DNA of 64,000 bases, taken from NCBI GenBank assembly GCA_026826555.1, contig JAKSZT010054568.1, positions 12,506,171 through 12,570,170 on the forward strand. Reading direction: 5' to 3'. The translations under genes were made by a program, and so were the position numbers. Below the pieces are notes generated by a model, which ran no database searches, was not told the DNA's origin, and was given only the letters and a program-made list of their open reading frames with translations. Source of the DNA: Tolypeutes matacus (lineage: Eukaryota > Chordata > Mammalia > Cingulata > Chlamyphoridae). Every line of letters begins with the position of its first letter. Position 1 is the first letter of the stretch. Positions 8,546 through 19,520 of this stretch are shown in pieces.

Positions 8546-11500
8546 CAGATTATACGTCGTCTGAAATTCCACCTTGCTTCCTCTCCTTTCTTACTTTGGG
8601 CCGAGTCACCCAGGTTTTCTTTCTCTCCCTGCACCTGGACTGGCCTGGACTGCTCATGACCAGTAGACAGTGGACTGGCCAGTTTGGGCCTTGCCTTGGA
8701 AAGGACTGGAAGCTCCTGCCAGTCTGTGGCAGCCCTGAGCCCCATGCGGGAGCCCCAAGGCTGCTTGGAGAGGGAGAGCAGCTGCTGAGCCAGCCTCCCG
8801 CGGGCCATGCTGCCATCCAGTAATGGCGTGAGGGGAGCCGTCTCCCACCCTCCACCTGATGTCCGCAGCCAACAGAATCCCGCAGGACTCCAAGTCATGC
8901 CATCTGCCCTGCAAAATGGCACACTGTAGCAAACCAGTTGTTTTAGCCACTGCAATAGGTTTCTGCAACAATGTAGCAATATTCTCACATCCTTGGAGCT
9001 GCCAGCTCCAGGAAGCCTTGTGCCTGCCGTCAAAGCACGCAGGCAGCTCACACCTGGTAAGCACAGGCCCAGGGACTCTCCAGCACCACCCAGATGCATC
9101 CAGCTGAGGGCCACCTCCTTTCCTGACCTCAGCACCCCTGTACACGGCGAGCATCGTGCCCTGGGTGAAGCAGGAGCTCCGTGAGGGCAAGGTCATGGCC
9201 AGCCCTCATCCACGAATGCAGCAGTGACCGCTTTGGGCCTGAAGGCCTTAGAATCCGTCCAGTCCCTGGAGGAACCCTCGCCTGTGACGCAGGATGCCCA
9301 ATGTCACGTTCTTGCTCTGCATTCGTGAGCCTTTCGCTCCTAGACCTGCCACCGCATCTGTAAGATAAGATGCTCAGGTCCTGTCCTTCTCTGGCACTCA
9401 CTGTTCCAATGCGTGGTTTGTCCACTCATTTTCCATCCTGGTACCCCAGCTCCCATGGAAAGCTGCACTAGGACATGGAAGGGGACACCTGCTTCCCTGA
9501 CAATGGAAGCATGCTGTCCATTTCCAAGGTCAGTGTGCTCGTCCTTTCTTTAAGGGTTTGTATTCTGAGTAGGATGAGCTAAAGGAGGATGGCTCCTTTC
9601 TCCTCACTCTAAAGTTCAGCATTTTTACAGGAAACAAACTCTCATAGGGCTGAGCACAAGGTTGCAGTGGGGGTGGGGAGAGTTTGCCAGCAGAATCTCC
9701 CAGAAACCCCTTTCCTGGCTTTCAGAAAGCACTGGTGCTGCAGTGTTGCTTGATAGCTCTGAATAGAGCCGTCTTTTTCCTGCCACTGCGTGCAGCGCAT
9801 TCTCTTCTCGAGTAACACGTGCTCAGGCTCTCGTCTGTCTGGAAGACCCGCCCCACCTCCACAAATCTCGCTCATCGTCAGAATCCATCTTGAGCACCTG
9901 CTCCTTCAGGAGCTCTCGCCTCCCCTGTGCATAGCTGCATCTTACTCAACGCGTATTTTATTGACATGATCTCTGCATATTCCTTTTATCAGCCTCGGGG
10001 TGCATCGTAGTCAGGGCCGCAGCATATGCGCTGCCTAGACAGGGCCTGGGGGCCGCAGGCTGCCCTGCGGTGCTCGACCTGTTTCCACCAGCACCTTGCC
10101 GAGCAGCTGGACGGGGTCTTGATGAAGAGGGTGTCTTTCTGGAGCTCACCCAGCCAGAGTCCCCTGCGCAGAGGCTTGCTCATTTTCTTCCCCCAGCCTA
10201 AGAAGATGGGCTTCTCCCTGATGGGAGGGAGAGAGCGGGCTCCCCTCAGATGCATGCCCTTCGTCTTCGGTGTCTGGGAAATGCCTCAGGACTCCTGCTG
10301 CGTTACCCTGGGAGACTGCTGCTCGATCCAGCAGCTGATGTGCAGGAAAAGGAAGGAGCAGCTGCTCAGAAAGCCTCTTGCACACAATGCCAGCCTGAGC
10401 TGGAGCCTGCTAAGGAGGCAGAGCTGCTTCCAGTGAGGTCTAGCTCTTAATTTTCCGTAGGCGTAGCAGGAAGTGCTAGCGAAAAAATAAAACATATATA
10501 TTACTAATACTGTTGCTATATAAAACAATATTTGGCCAAGATGGTGAATATGATTCAGTCCTTGTTCATCGAGTTGCTAAATATTATCCGGAGAGTCGAG
10601 TCACCATATGCTACAACTGAGTTTTCTTGTGAGGCTGGGTAAAATATTGTATTGGATATAGAATTTTGAATTGTGCATGTCCCTGGGGGAGAGAGGCTGG
10701 GATCAAGCTGTGAACTGCTTAATCCCGTTAAGCCTTCACGCAAAAACAAAAACGCACCTGGCAAATGAAAATGGCCCAGCCCTGCTGCTATCACTCTCAG
10801 GTCGATTTCTCCCAGGAAAGGATGAAGAGTGGGCAGGGCTGCACATCTAGACACAGATGCAATCCTGAAAGAAAAATGTGTGTGGGCAAGTACAGTACCA
10901 GCTGGGAAAGTCTAAATGACTGAAACCTATGACTCAGAAATCTTAAATTGCCTTAAAGTTAACGAAGCCCCGTGGGGATGACTCAGTTCATTCATGTTCC
11001 TTGCTTTCGAGCTCAGAAGCTTGCAGAAGGGGCCGTCGTCCACGACTGGGACGACCAGACCCGCACGGCGGTGTGTGACGAGAGCGCAGGCCGCAGGGGC
11101 AGGGGGGCTCCTTCTCATTGGGCCCTCTCTGGGCCTGAGTTTCCGGCACCAAGAACAGGAGGGATTGGACGCTTTCTAAGTTCCCTGCCTCTTTGATATT
11201 CTGATGAGCCGGGGTCCCAGCAGGAAACAGGATTTTCCCCAGATGGTTCAAATGAAAGATTTTAATAAAGGGATTCCACAGATGTGGGCACCCAGTTAAG
11301 AGCACAAACAAAGCAGAATGAGGCACCCGGGCAGTAAAAGCAGGAAGCCGTTACCACCTCGGGCCCCAGGACAAAGGGAAGGCAGTGTGACTGGAGCCCA
11401 GGGAGAACTGGACTCTGGGGAGAGCCACCCAGAGGGGGCCAGAGACGCAGCTGGAGTCAGGAGGGGGTGGAAGGGAATGACCTGAGCTCTGTCTCATCCC

Positions 11501-11639
11501 ACCTCCAGCTTCCCCCAGGCATGGGCCTCCAGTGCACAGAGCAGAGCACAGGAGAACGGCCTGGAGTGGGCACAAACAGGACAACTATTAGGAAAGGAGC
11601 AGAACTCAGTTTTCTGGAGTGGTTGGAGAAGGATTCTCA
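8546..11639. other. Intergenic, no gene recognised
   Basis: Single-copy-looking sequence with ordinary composition. The open frames (for example 8539-9135 minus and 10026-10436 plus) have no residue patterns I can tie to a family and overlap one another on both strands. A 10480-10520 segment is AT-rich with a run of TATATA. Confidence 0.45.
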
Positions 11640-11750
11640 GGTAATCATGTGCCTGAGTACAAGGACCAGCTTTTTCTTCTTTTTAAATCCACCAATATCT
11701 AGCACAAAGTCTGGCACATAGTGGATAGCCAGGAAATACTTGTTGAAGGA
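11640..11750 (+). repeat. L2-like 3' remnant
   Basis: The segment reads as the classic L2 3' terminus: 'agtacaaggaccagctttttc', 'ccaatatctagcacaaagtctggcacatagtgg', then 'aaatacttgttgaa'. A second echo, 'atatttgctgaatgaataatgaatg', follows at about 11825. Confidence 0.65.
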
Positions 11751-12159
11751 AAGCATGGTCACAAATCAACATTGATAAACCTCTGCCGGTGCACAGGGTG
11801 TGAAGAGTGATGGATGCTCGGTTAATATTTGCTGAATGAATAATGAATGTGCAGATTCAAAACAAATTACGTCACCTCTCTGATGAAAGGTTCTGCAGAC
11901 CTCAGGCAAACCCGGCTGTTTCAGTACTCATGGTCGTTCTGAGCCTGATTTATGGGGACCATTGCACAATGCCCTGGACTAGGAGAAAGGCCTCAGCAGC
12001 GTGAGGCCCAAATGGAGTAACAATTAATAAGCCAGGCAGGGCATAAAAGAGATATTTGCTTCCCACCTCAGTGTTGCGAAGTTTCACAAACTCAAAAAAT
12101 AGAGGGTTTGGCATATTCAAGTACTCGTGAAATCTCCTCCTGACGTGCAGAGGTGCTAA

Positions 12160-12330
12160 AAGAAGCGTGATTTGGAGGCAGGCAAGCCAAAGACGGACTC
12201 CCAGCTGTACATCTCTCAGCTTCCTGACATGAGCCAAGCACTTGGCTCTGTGTGCCTCAGTTTCCTTTCAAGTCTTGCCTCATAGGACCAAGTGAGAACC
12301 GAATGAGATCAAGAACCTAACCCGTGCTAG
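12160..12330 (+). repeat. MIR SINE remnant
   Basis: A MIR-like progression is visible: 'gacggactcccagctgtacatc', 'gagccaagcacttggctctgtgtgcctcagtttcc', then 'tcataggaccaagtgagaaccgaatgag'. Old and diverged. Confidence 0.55.
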
Positions 12331-13754
12331 ATGCTCGCCTCCCCTCGGCTCCATCTTTCTCGTGACATCCTGAGGACGCTTCCTGCATTTCTATGAATTT
12401 GACACCTAGAAAACGGTCACTCCTCATGTTACAGGGAGACCCTTGTGCATGCAAGAGGTTCAAGAGGTGGTGAAAATTACAGAACACACCAAAATCAGAA
12501 CCTCTTGTTCACACTTGGGAATGAAGCTCCTGCATATCACCTTAGCTCCTGGGGTGACATCCAGTCCCGGGCAGTGTGTCCTCCCACGGCCTGGCCAGCA
12601 GCTATTCTAGGCCTTCTTGTGGGGTGTTCGAATCCACCGCCTTCCGTTTCTGCTGGAAAACCTGGCTCTTCTCTCCCCAGCCTTCTTTGCAATAAGCAAA
12701 GCTGTGGGAAGCCATCCCTACTAATGGGGCTGAGAGAAGGAACGCTGGAGCATCCTTAGTAGAAGAGAGTTCACCAGGAGACGCCCACTCCTGCGTCATC
12801 TTCTGTTGTGTGAGGAGGTGAGGCTTGATGCTTTGAGACATCGTGAGATGATGAGAGGAAAGCCAGAGAGGACTGGCATAATTGAGCTGCGAAAGAACCA
12901 AATTCCTGCTGCTTAGGCCACGTTTTAGTCGTGTATTCTGGGACATGCAGCCAAAAGCCTCTGAACATAAAAGCTCTTCTCAGACAGCTTGTGAGGAATA
13001 GTTGAGGCCCTGTGTCTGTGTGTTCTCGTCAACAGGTAAATAAAAGCCAGACATGGAAGACCACATTAGATGGCCTTTATTCCCCAGCCCCTGCTAACTC
13101 TCCAGTCCCGCAGTCCCTCGCTCTTTATTCAGCCGGTGACACTGTTCACAGTTTTCCTTTCTTTCTGCTGCCTCTGGAACATTGCTTCTGCGTCACGCCC
13201 TTGAGGACGTCTTTGGGGACCCCGATTCAGCTAAAAGCCCCCCCGTGCGTCCTCAGTAGCCAGCCACCCCCTCCACTGCAGCATCTTTCACGTCACAGTG
13301 CCATGTGTTTATCTGTGTGTCTTTCCAAATAGAAGATGCTTTTACTGAGCTCAGGAACAAATTAGTAGCTGCTTCTTCCCTCCTTCCGCCCTTCCTCTCC
13401 TTCCTTCCTGAAGTAGTTCAGGAAGTTTATTATTCCACTGATGATTTGAAATAGCACCTTCGTCCTATGCTAAATACTCATATATATAATGGGTCATTTT
13501 CTGTAATCTTCATTTTACTGCTTTATCCCCATACCACACTGTTTTAATTATTCTATATCTCTATCCATATCTACCATTTTCCACATTTGTCTTCCTCTTT
13601 TTCACATTGTTTTTCAGTAATCCTGAGACATTTAAAGATCCAGGTAAACTTTGGGCTCAAATGTTAAATTCCATCTCAAAGGGATTTTTAAAATATCATT
13701 AGAAAATTTATTTTATTAAATAAATAGTACTTGTAGATCATGAAACATAGTATG

Positions 13755-13960
13755 ACATTATTTTGGAGTCAAATGTCTCATACTCAAAGAATGGCTTTAT
13801 AACTTTCTTTGCCAAGTCCGTGAATCCATTCCTTCATCAGTAAAATAGGAATAATAAGACTATCTATGCACAGGTTGTTAAATAGATAGAATAAGAAGAG
13901 ACAAATCAAATATTCTTAGCACATTGTCTGGCACATGGAAAGTATCTATCAGGGGTTAAT
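13755..13960 (+). repeat. MIR SINE remnant
   Basis: The core and 3' half of MIR are recognisable through 'ttggagtcaaatg', 'cttcatcagtaaaataggaataataagactatc', 'caggttgttaaatagatag' and 'ctggcacatggaaagtatc'. Confidence 0.65.
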
Positions 13961-14519
13961 TAGATATAGGTATTTATGATGTGGAGCATATGGACAATTT
14001 CACAGTAGAGTTTTTTTCTCCTAGAATGTGGTACATCACTTCCCTTACTCAATTCATAAAAGTTAGGGATTCCTAAAGGACACCAGTTCTCACCACCGTT
14101 TCCCTACAGGGCTCTAGAGCTGCCGTACCCCTTCACAGCCGACAAGACTAGAGGTGACCCTCTAAACCGGGAAACCAATTCGTGGAATGTTTTGAGCAAT
14201 TCAAGTTTTCTGTCTTTATGCGACACAGAAACTATTTAAGACGATGGTGGACATCAAAATTGTGAATTTATGTTTAGGGAACTAGGAGCTACCTGCTAGG
14301 TAAAGTCCTGAGGAAATCACCTGAGCCAAACAAAAGATGGAGACAGGCAGAAATAAGAGGCCAAGAGACCTTGCCCAAGAGAGACGCAAGCCTTACTTTT
14401 TATGTTTCTATGAATTCTGGGAGAAAATGCTAGTTGTCCATGGAGTTTGAGATGTTATTTTTACAATAAATTTTCCTTTTCGCTGACCAAGTTTGCATGA
14501 TTCTGTGTTCTTTGGGTAA

Positions 14520-14933
14520 TGTGATGGTTAGGTTCGTGTGTCAATGTGGCCTGGTAGTGGCACCCGGTTTTGCTGGGTCATGCACGTGCTGGCCTAATTG
14601 TACTGTGTGGACTTAAATCATCAGTGAGTTGAGTGCATCTATGGCTGACTGCATCTACGATCAACTGAGCTGATTGCCTTTTTCCAATCAGTTGAAGGCC
14701 TTAAAAGGAGAAGTGATTTCAGCATTCAGAGAGGGAATTTCCATCTCTACTTCAGCCAACCAGCTTCTCCTAGAGCATTCACCAAAGACCTTCATGAGAG
14801 GCCCTGGCCTGCAGCCTGCCCTGCGCCATTTGGACTCCTGTGTCCCCACAGTCATGTGAGACAATCTTGTAAAATCCCGTAATATTTACAGGCATCTCCT
14901 GTCAGTTCTCTTTCCCTAGAGAACCCTAAGACA
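14520..14933 (+). mobile_element. Solo LTR of an ERVL/MLT2-type endogenous retrovirus
   Basis: A 414-bp element begins TG (TGTGATGGTTAGG) and ends CA (CCTAAGACA). It is flanked by near-identical 5-bp direct repeats, GGTAA at 14515-14519 and GGTAG at 14934-14938. Five-base duplications fit ERVL-class integration. Internal landmarks are shared with the copy at 47980, including 'tccaatcagttgaaggcctt' and 'gaagtgatttcagcattcag'. There is no internal retroviral region next to it, so it is a recombined solo LTR. The family label is from memory of MLT2-like LTRs. Confidence 0.8.
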
Positions 14934-17900
14934 GGTAGAAATGGGATCTAATTTTTATCTTGACTTTCCCCTTGTGGTTTTCAGAACCACATGAAGAAAT
15001 GTAACATTTGGAAAAGGGGAATGTGCCTCTTTTTTGCATGTAAACAGAGGGGAATTGTAACCTGGACCCGCCTCTCCACAGGTGAGTTCCAGGTACAAGT
15101 GGGTCTAGAATGACCCCCCAGCACTGCTCCTGTCCTGTAAGGCCAGCCTGTGGCTGTGTGGGGAGCTGCCGTAGCAGGTCTGATCTCAAAGTGTCCCATC
15201 GCAGCTGCAAAAGCGTCGGGCGTGCCTATGGCCTTTGGAACATGAGTGCTCTATAAATAGGACCTGTATCCCGAGATCTGGAGATGCCACATCTAATCGG
15301 CACATTCTTGTCAAAGCTATTTTAAAAGGCATTAACCCTGAAGCCCTAAGGGCTAAACCTCCAATAAAGATAAAAATGACTACTAGAAGTGTGTGGTAAG
15401 AGAAGTGCCGTCTCATGATATATGATTCACGGTTTATGGAAATGCTCTGCAACATGTTTATTTTCTGCGAGCTGTTCAGCTTTACTTTGAGCAACGAGGA
15501 AATACTGAAAACCCTTTGTGCCAAAAACACATCATAACATCCTCTAAAACTCTTTGTGGCTGCTTCTCCCTGATGTTCTGTAGTTGCAGTCTGAAAAAGC
15601 AAACCGAAATGTGTCCTTTTCCCAAGACCACCGCAATGGAATACGGCCGGCATCACGGAGTTGTCCCTTGCGAGAAGGATTCAAATCTTCCCCGTTAACT
15701 GCTAGCTAGAGCTTAACGTTAGGTTTTTAAATCTTTTGTTGATTTGTGGCCACAAAAGAGCACCTCATTTATAGCCAGCTTCTTGACATTTTTCCCTGCT
15801 TAGTAGAGAGGTCCCCCTAGTTAAACGTGAATTGTGATTTTTTTAAAGGAAATTTACGAGAATTTATGTAGCACTAATAAGACCATCAGAGAACTGCAGG
15901 ATCACAGGTATTTCTCCATAACTACTTTTATGCCCTGGACTTTTGATATGCAGATTTAAGACAAAGTGGGGGAAAGGGAGAGAAAACGCCAAAGACATTG
16001 AGATTTCAAATCTGTACATCAGTTACGTTGTCATCTTCTAGTTTGTTCAGCTCTTCCCTGGCCTTTGACGGGTTAAATTCAGTCTTTCTATTTGCAAGCT
16101 TCCTTTTAACAACTGCAGCTGGCTAACGGCTTCAAAAGCTGCAGTTTGTGTTTGCTTCTTTGTTTGTTTAGGAGGGGGGCATTCCATTTGTTGAATACTT
16201 TGATTAAAGACTTCCAACTAATTTTGAACAACATACAAACAAAATTTAGAGGCCAATTACAAAAAGTTTAATGGAACTAAAATAAGTGTAGAGCCTTTGG
16301 TTGATTTTCAGAGCAGTTCTGCATAAATCAAACATTTCCAAAACGTGCTTAAGATGGGCAGCAAAGAAAGTAGATACAATCATACTGATAATTTTTACGA
16401 CTCAACATCAGCTTTGCCCAAGATTTTGTGGTTTGATTCCCTGGGATATGTGCGTATGTGTGTGCAGGCATGTGCACATGTATTTGTCTACACATTTTGA
16501 CAGCTGCAGCTTTTATTTCAGTTGGGAGAACACTGCAGCCTGTCTGCCATTTCTAATTATGCTTGTCCCGCAAACAATTAATTCCAAGCAGTCTGTCTCA
16601 TAGGTTTCTTAACTTTATATTTACATCACACTGTGAAAAAATAGTTTGAAATTTAATGTTAAACTGAATTTCAGTAATGTTTAAAATGGCTTTACATTTA
16701 TACTATGAATAGAATGGTAAAAAGAGTAGGATCCATTATTGAAATTAAGCTGACTTTCAATTCGAAATACCCTTGTCTATAGAACTGGAATCATTTAACT
16801 CTTTGTGAACTTCTTCTGCTCATTTGATTCATGTACAATTATAGTTTCACATTTGGTACTTACTCAAGAAAGCTTGGAATAAAAAATGAGCAAAATTAAT
16901 TTGATCTAAACTGAGAGTCATGCTCCAAGGAATCAGCTTAAAGACACTTTCTGCCATTTCATGTGTAAAGTCATAGTTTTTGGTGCTGTTTTCTTAAAAT
17001 AATTTTGAAATAGATGCTGATGCTTCTTCTCTGCATTTGGCCTTTTTCATGTGGTTAGTGATGTCACAACAGCCTTCATGGTAGGAGGGAAGTGTTGGCA
17101 AATGTTTTGTGTCAGGTCATGATTAACTTTCTTGAGAAACAGAAACTCAGTTCTTTGTATTTCATTAAATATGCATTATTTGAGCTCACCATTGCCAATA
17201 TGATTAATTGCAAAAGAAAACACATTATCAAATATACAATAAAGATAGTTGTAGATCTACGTTACATTTTAAAGTACAACCTCTGCTCGTAACACTTGGA
17301 GGCAGGATTTCTCAGACTCTTTCTGCATAGATTTCCATAAAGTCCCATCTCTCATTTTACTCGTTTCCTGTCTCCCCTCTGACGGTGGCCTAGGGGTGCT
17401 GTGAATCTTGCCAGCTCCAATCTGGCCATGGGAACTGGATGGTCTACCAGGCAGCTGGCGGCAGCGGTTTAGAATAATTCTGCTGCTACAGGGCATTGGG
17501 AGTCAGCTGTGCTTCGCTGCACGAGTCTGAGCACATCTTGTTGAATTTGCAAGTCCCACGTACTGCCCCTGAAAGAGAGGCATTAGATACCCTCTGCCTG
17601 GAAGGGCCAGGAAAAGAGCCATGAATTGTCTTGGGTTGTTCTTCAGATTTAATTTCCTGTTAAAGAGGAGTATTTCTTGCCTGCAACTATTTCACGCTGT
17701 ACTAGATATATCAAGGCAGATGCTGTAAGTGCAAAGTGAAGGTCACATAATTATAATATTCTGTCTAAAACACAATGGAAAAGCCAGGAAAATGTAAACC
17801 AGTTGAGTCACTGAAACAAGAGGTGTAAACCAGGCCGGTACTGGGCAGACTGAGATGTACGGACCACTAGGTAGATAGTGGAAAAGTTAGCCATTGTCAC

Positions 17901-18309
17901 AAAATCGCAGCGTGCAAAGCACTGTAAGACTCAGCAGCCTGGAACGGCAGTCATTTGTTCCCACGGGGTGTGGCTCGGCTAGGGGCCATCGGATTTCCAT
18001 TGGGCTCACCCAGCTTCTCGGGGGCCGCTCTGGTCCAAGGCTCTCTCGTGTCCAGCAGGTCAGCGTGTCGTGCCCATGGCAATCACACAGCAGAGGGCAG
18101 CCCAGGCTGGCAGCTGCCTCTCCAGCCTGTCATCCCATTTTATGTCACAGCTGCCAACATCCGGTTGGCCTAGACAAGTCACGTAGCCAGTTCCAGGACC
18201 AAGGGTTAGAGTCTGCTCTTGGGAGGAGGAAAAAACCTCAACGTGCTTGAGCAGCCAGTTAATATCCACCCAGGGAGCCTTAGGGAGCCCCACTGAGACT
18301 CAGCCTTTC
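14934..18309. other. Largely single-copy AT-rich block
   Basis: From about 15700 to 17300 the sequence is AT-rich, with almost no recognisable transposon and many homeodomain-like TAATTA/CAATTA cores. A TCF/LEF-type CTTTGAT is at about 16199 and E-boxes (CAGCTG) occur around 16120. No exon is evident. It is one of the better places in the window to look for conserved regulatory elements of TRIB2, but conservation cannot be seen from a single sequence. Confidence 0.4.
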
Positions 18310-18530
18310 ATCCCTTGAATCATTCGGGCACCATCTTTTTAAAGGTGCTTTACGCACATTGAATCATCACAACACTCTGATTTCTAATTACAAATAAGGA
18401 CATTGAGGCTTCGAAGACTTAACCCAGGGCCACAGAGCAAGTGGGTGACAGAGGCAAAATTCCTCAGGCCTGAGCAACCGAGAGCTTCAGTCCTAACTCT
18501 TAGGCTAAAATGCTTTGCCTAATTATTTGG
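18310..18530 (+). repeat. MIR SINE remnant
   Basis: MIR 3'-half order is visible: 'tttacgcacattgaatcatcac', 'tacaaataaggacattgaggcttcgaagacttaaccc', 'gggccacagagcaagtgggtgacagaggcaaaattc'. Confidence 0.75.
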
Positions 18531-19297
18531 CATGAAGAAAATGCTTTCCTGTTGTTGCTAGAGGTTCTGCTAGCAGCTTGGAACACATAATCATTCTCTT
18601 CTGAGCAGAATATAATTATCAGTATAATTTTGAGCTGCTGTAATCTCATTCTACTAGAAAATCACAGCATGAGTCTGAAATATTAGGAAGACTTTTGGGC
18701 TAAAGAAAACCAAATGCCTGGGAAAAAGCTCCATATGTACAGGATTCAAGCAGCATCTGTGTGACTCATTACTGTCACTGTCTGTTGAATTTGTTCACCA
18801 GGTATCACAGATGACTCCTGGGGTTGGAAGTGGTATGCCAAAGGCCTCTGCTTGCTTCCACCTTATGCCTAACAAAGCATTTTATCATTTTATTTTGTGT
18901 CATACCTGGAGACAGTCTTTCTCCTCTGAGCCAACCAGATAAATACCTTCCCAAGGTGAATGTTCTTTCCATTCAAAGTAGCATGTTTCTTATAATATAC
19001 ATCAAGTCTCCCCAACCCATGCCTCTGAGGCTAAATCAGCTGGGAGAGTTAGTGGGCCCAGGGATGGGCACACGGACAGATTTGGCAGTGAAATGGGGAG
19101 CAAAGGGCAGAGGGTTGCTGAAGGAAGGGGAGCAAGTCAGAGCAACCTAGAACCGTACATGTTATAAATTATAGAATCTGGAGCTTGCTGAGACAGGGTA
19201 AACTCCAAACTTCTCTTTTTGTAGAACCTGTTATATTTTGAAGAGACTAAAGGCAATATGAATTGCTAATGTTTACAAGTAAGTTAAAACTCATCCA

Positions 19298-19387
19298 AGG
19301 GAGTGGGTGCAGCTCAGTGGTGGAGCGCCTGCTTCCCATGTAGAAGGTCCCAGTTTCAATCCCTGGTACCGCCTTAAAAAAACACCA
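19298..19387 (+). mobile_element. tRNA-derived SINE, xenarthran type
   Basis: An approximately 75-bp tRNA-like body with an A-box-like 'agctcagtggtggagc' and a B-box-like 'agtttcaatccc', followed by a short A-rich tail (19375-19387). The 'gagcgcctgcttcccatg' core is shared with the copy at 57658. It is a retroposed copy, not a tRNA gene: the cloverleaf 3' side is missing and the boxes are degraded. I associate this family with sloths, anteaters and armadillos. Confidence 0.8.
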
Positions 19388-19419
19388 AACTTAGCCACCC
19401 TTCCAAGCCCTGAATCTCT

Positions 19420-19520
19420 CCATGCCTAACGGTCAGTGCTGAGAAGGCACAAGTGACACAAAGGTAAATAAGGCACGGTGCTGCCTTCAGGGAGTCGGCA
19501 GTTTAACTGGGGAACTCAAC
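19420..19520 (+). repeat. L2-like remnant
   Basis: 'gacacaaaggtaaataaggcacggtgctgccttcagggagtcggcagtttaac' follows the L2 pattern of 'aataaggcac..tgcc..caaggagctcacagt'. Short and diverged. Confidence 0.5.

Noticed and set aside
14520..14933. Full-length endogenous retrovirus
   Set aside because: No gag, pol or env remnant lies beside this LTR or the one at 47980. Both are solo LTRs.
19298..19387. Possible tRNA gene
   Set aside because: Internal promoter boxes are recognisable but the 3' half of the cloverleaf is absent and an A-tail follows, as in a SINE.
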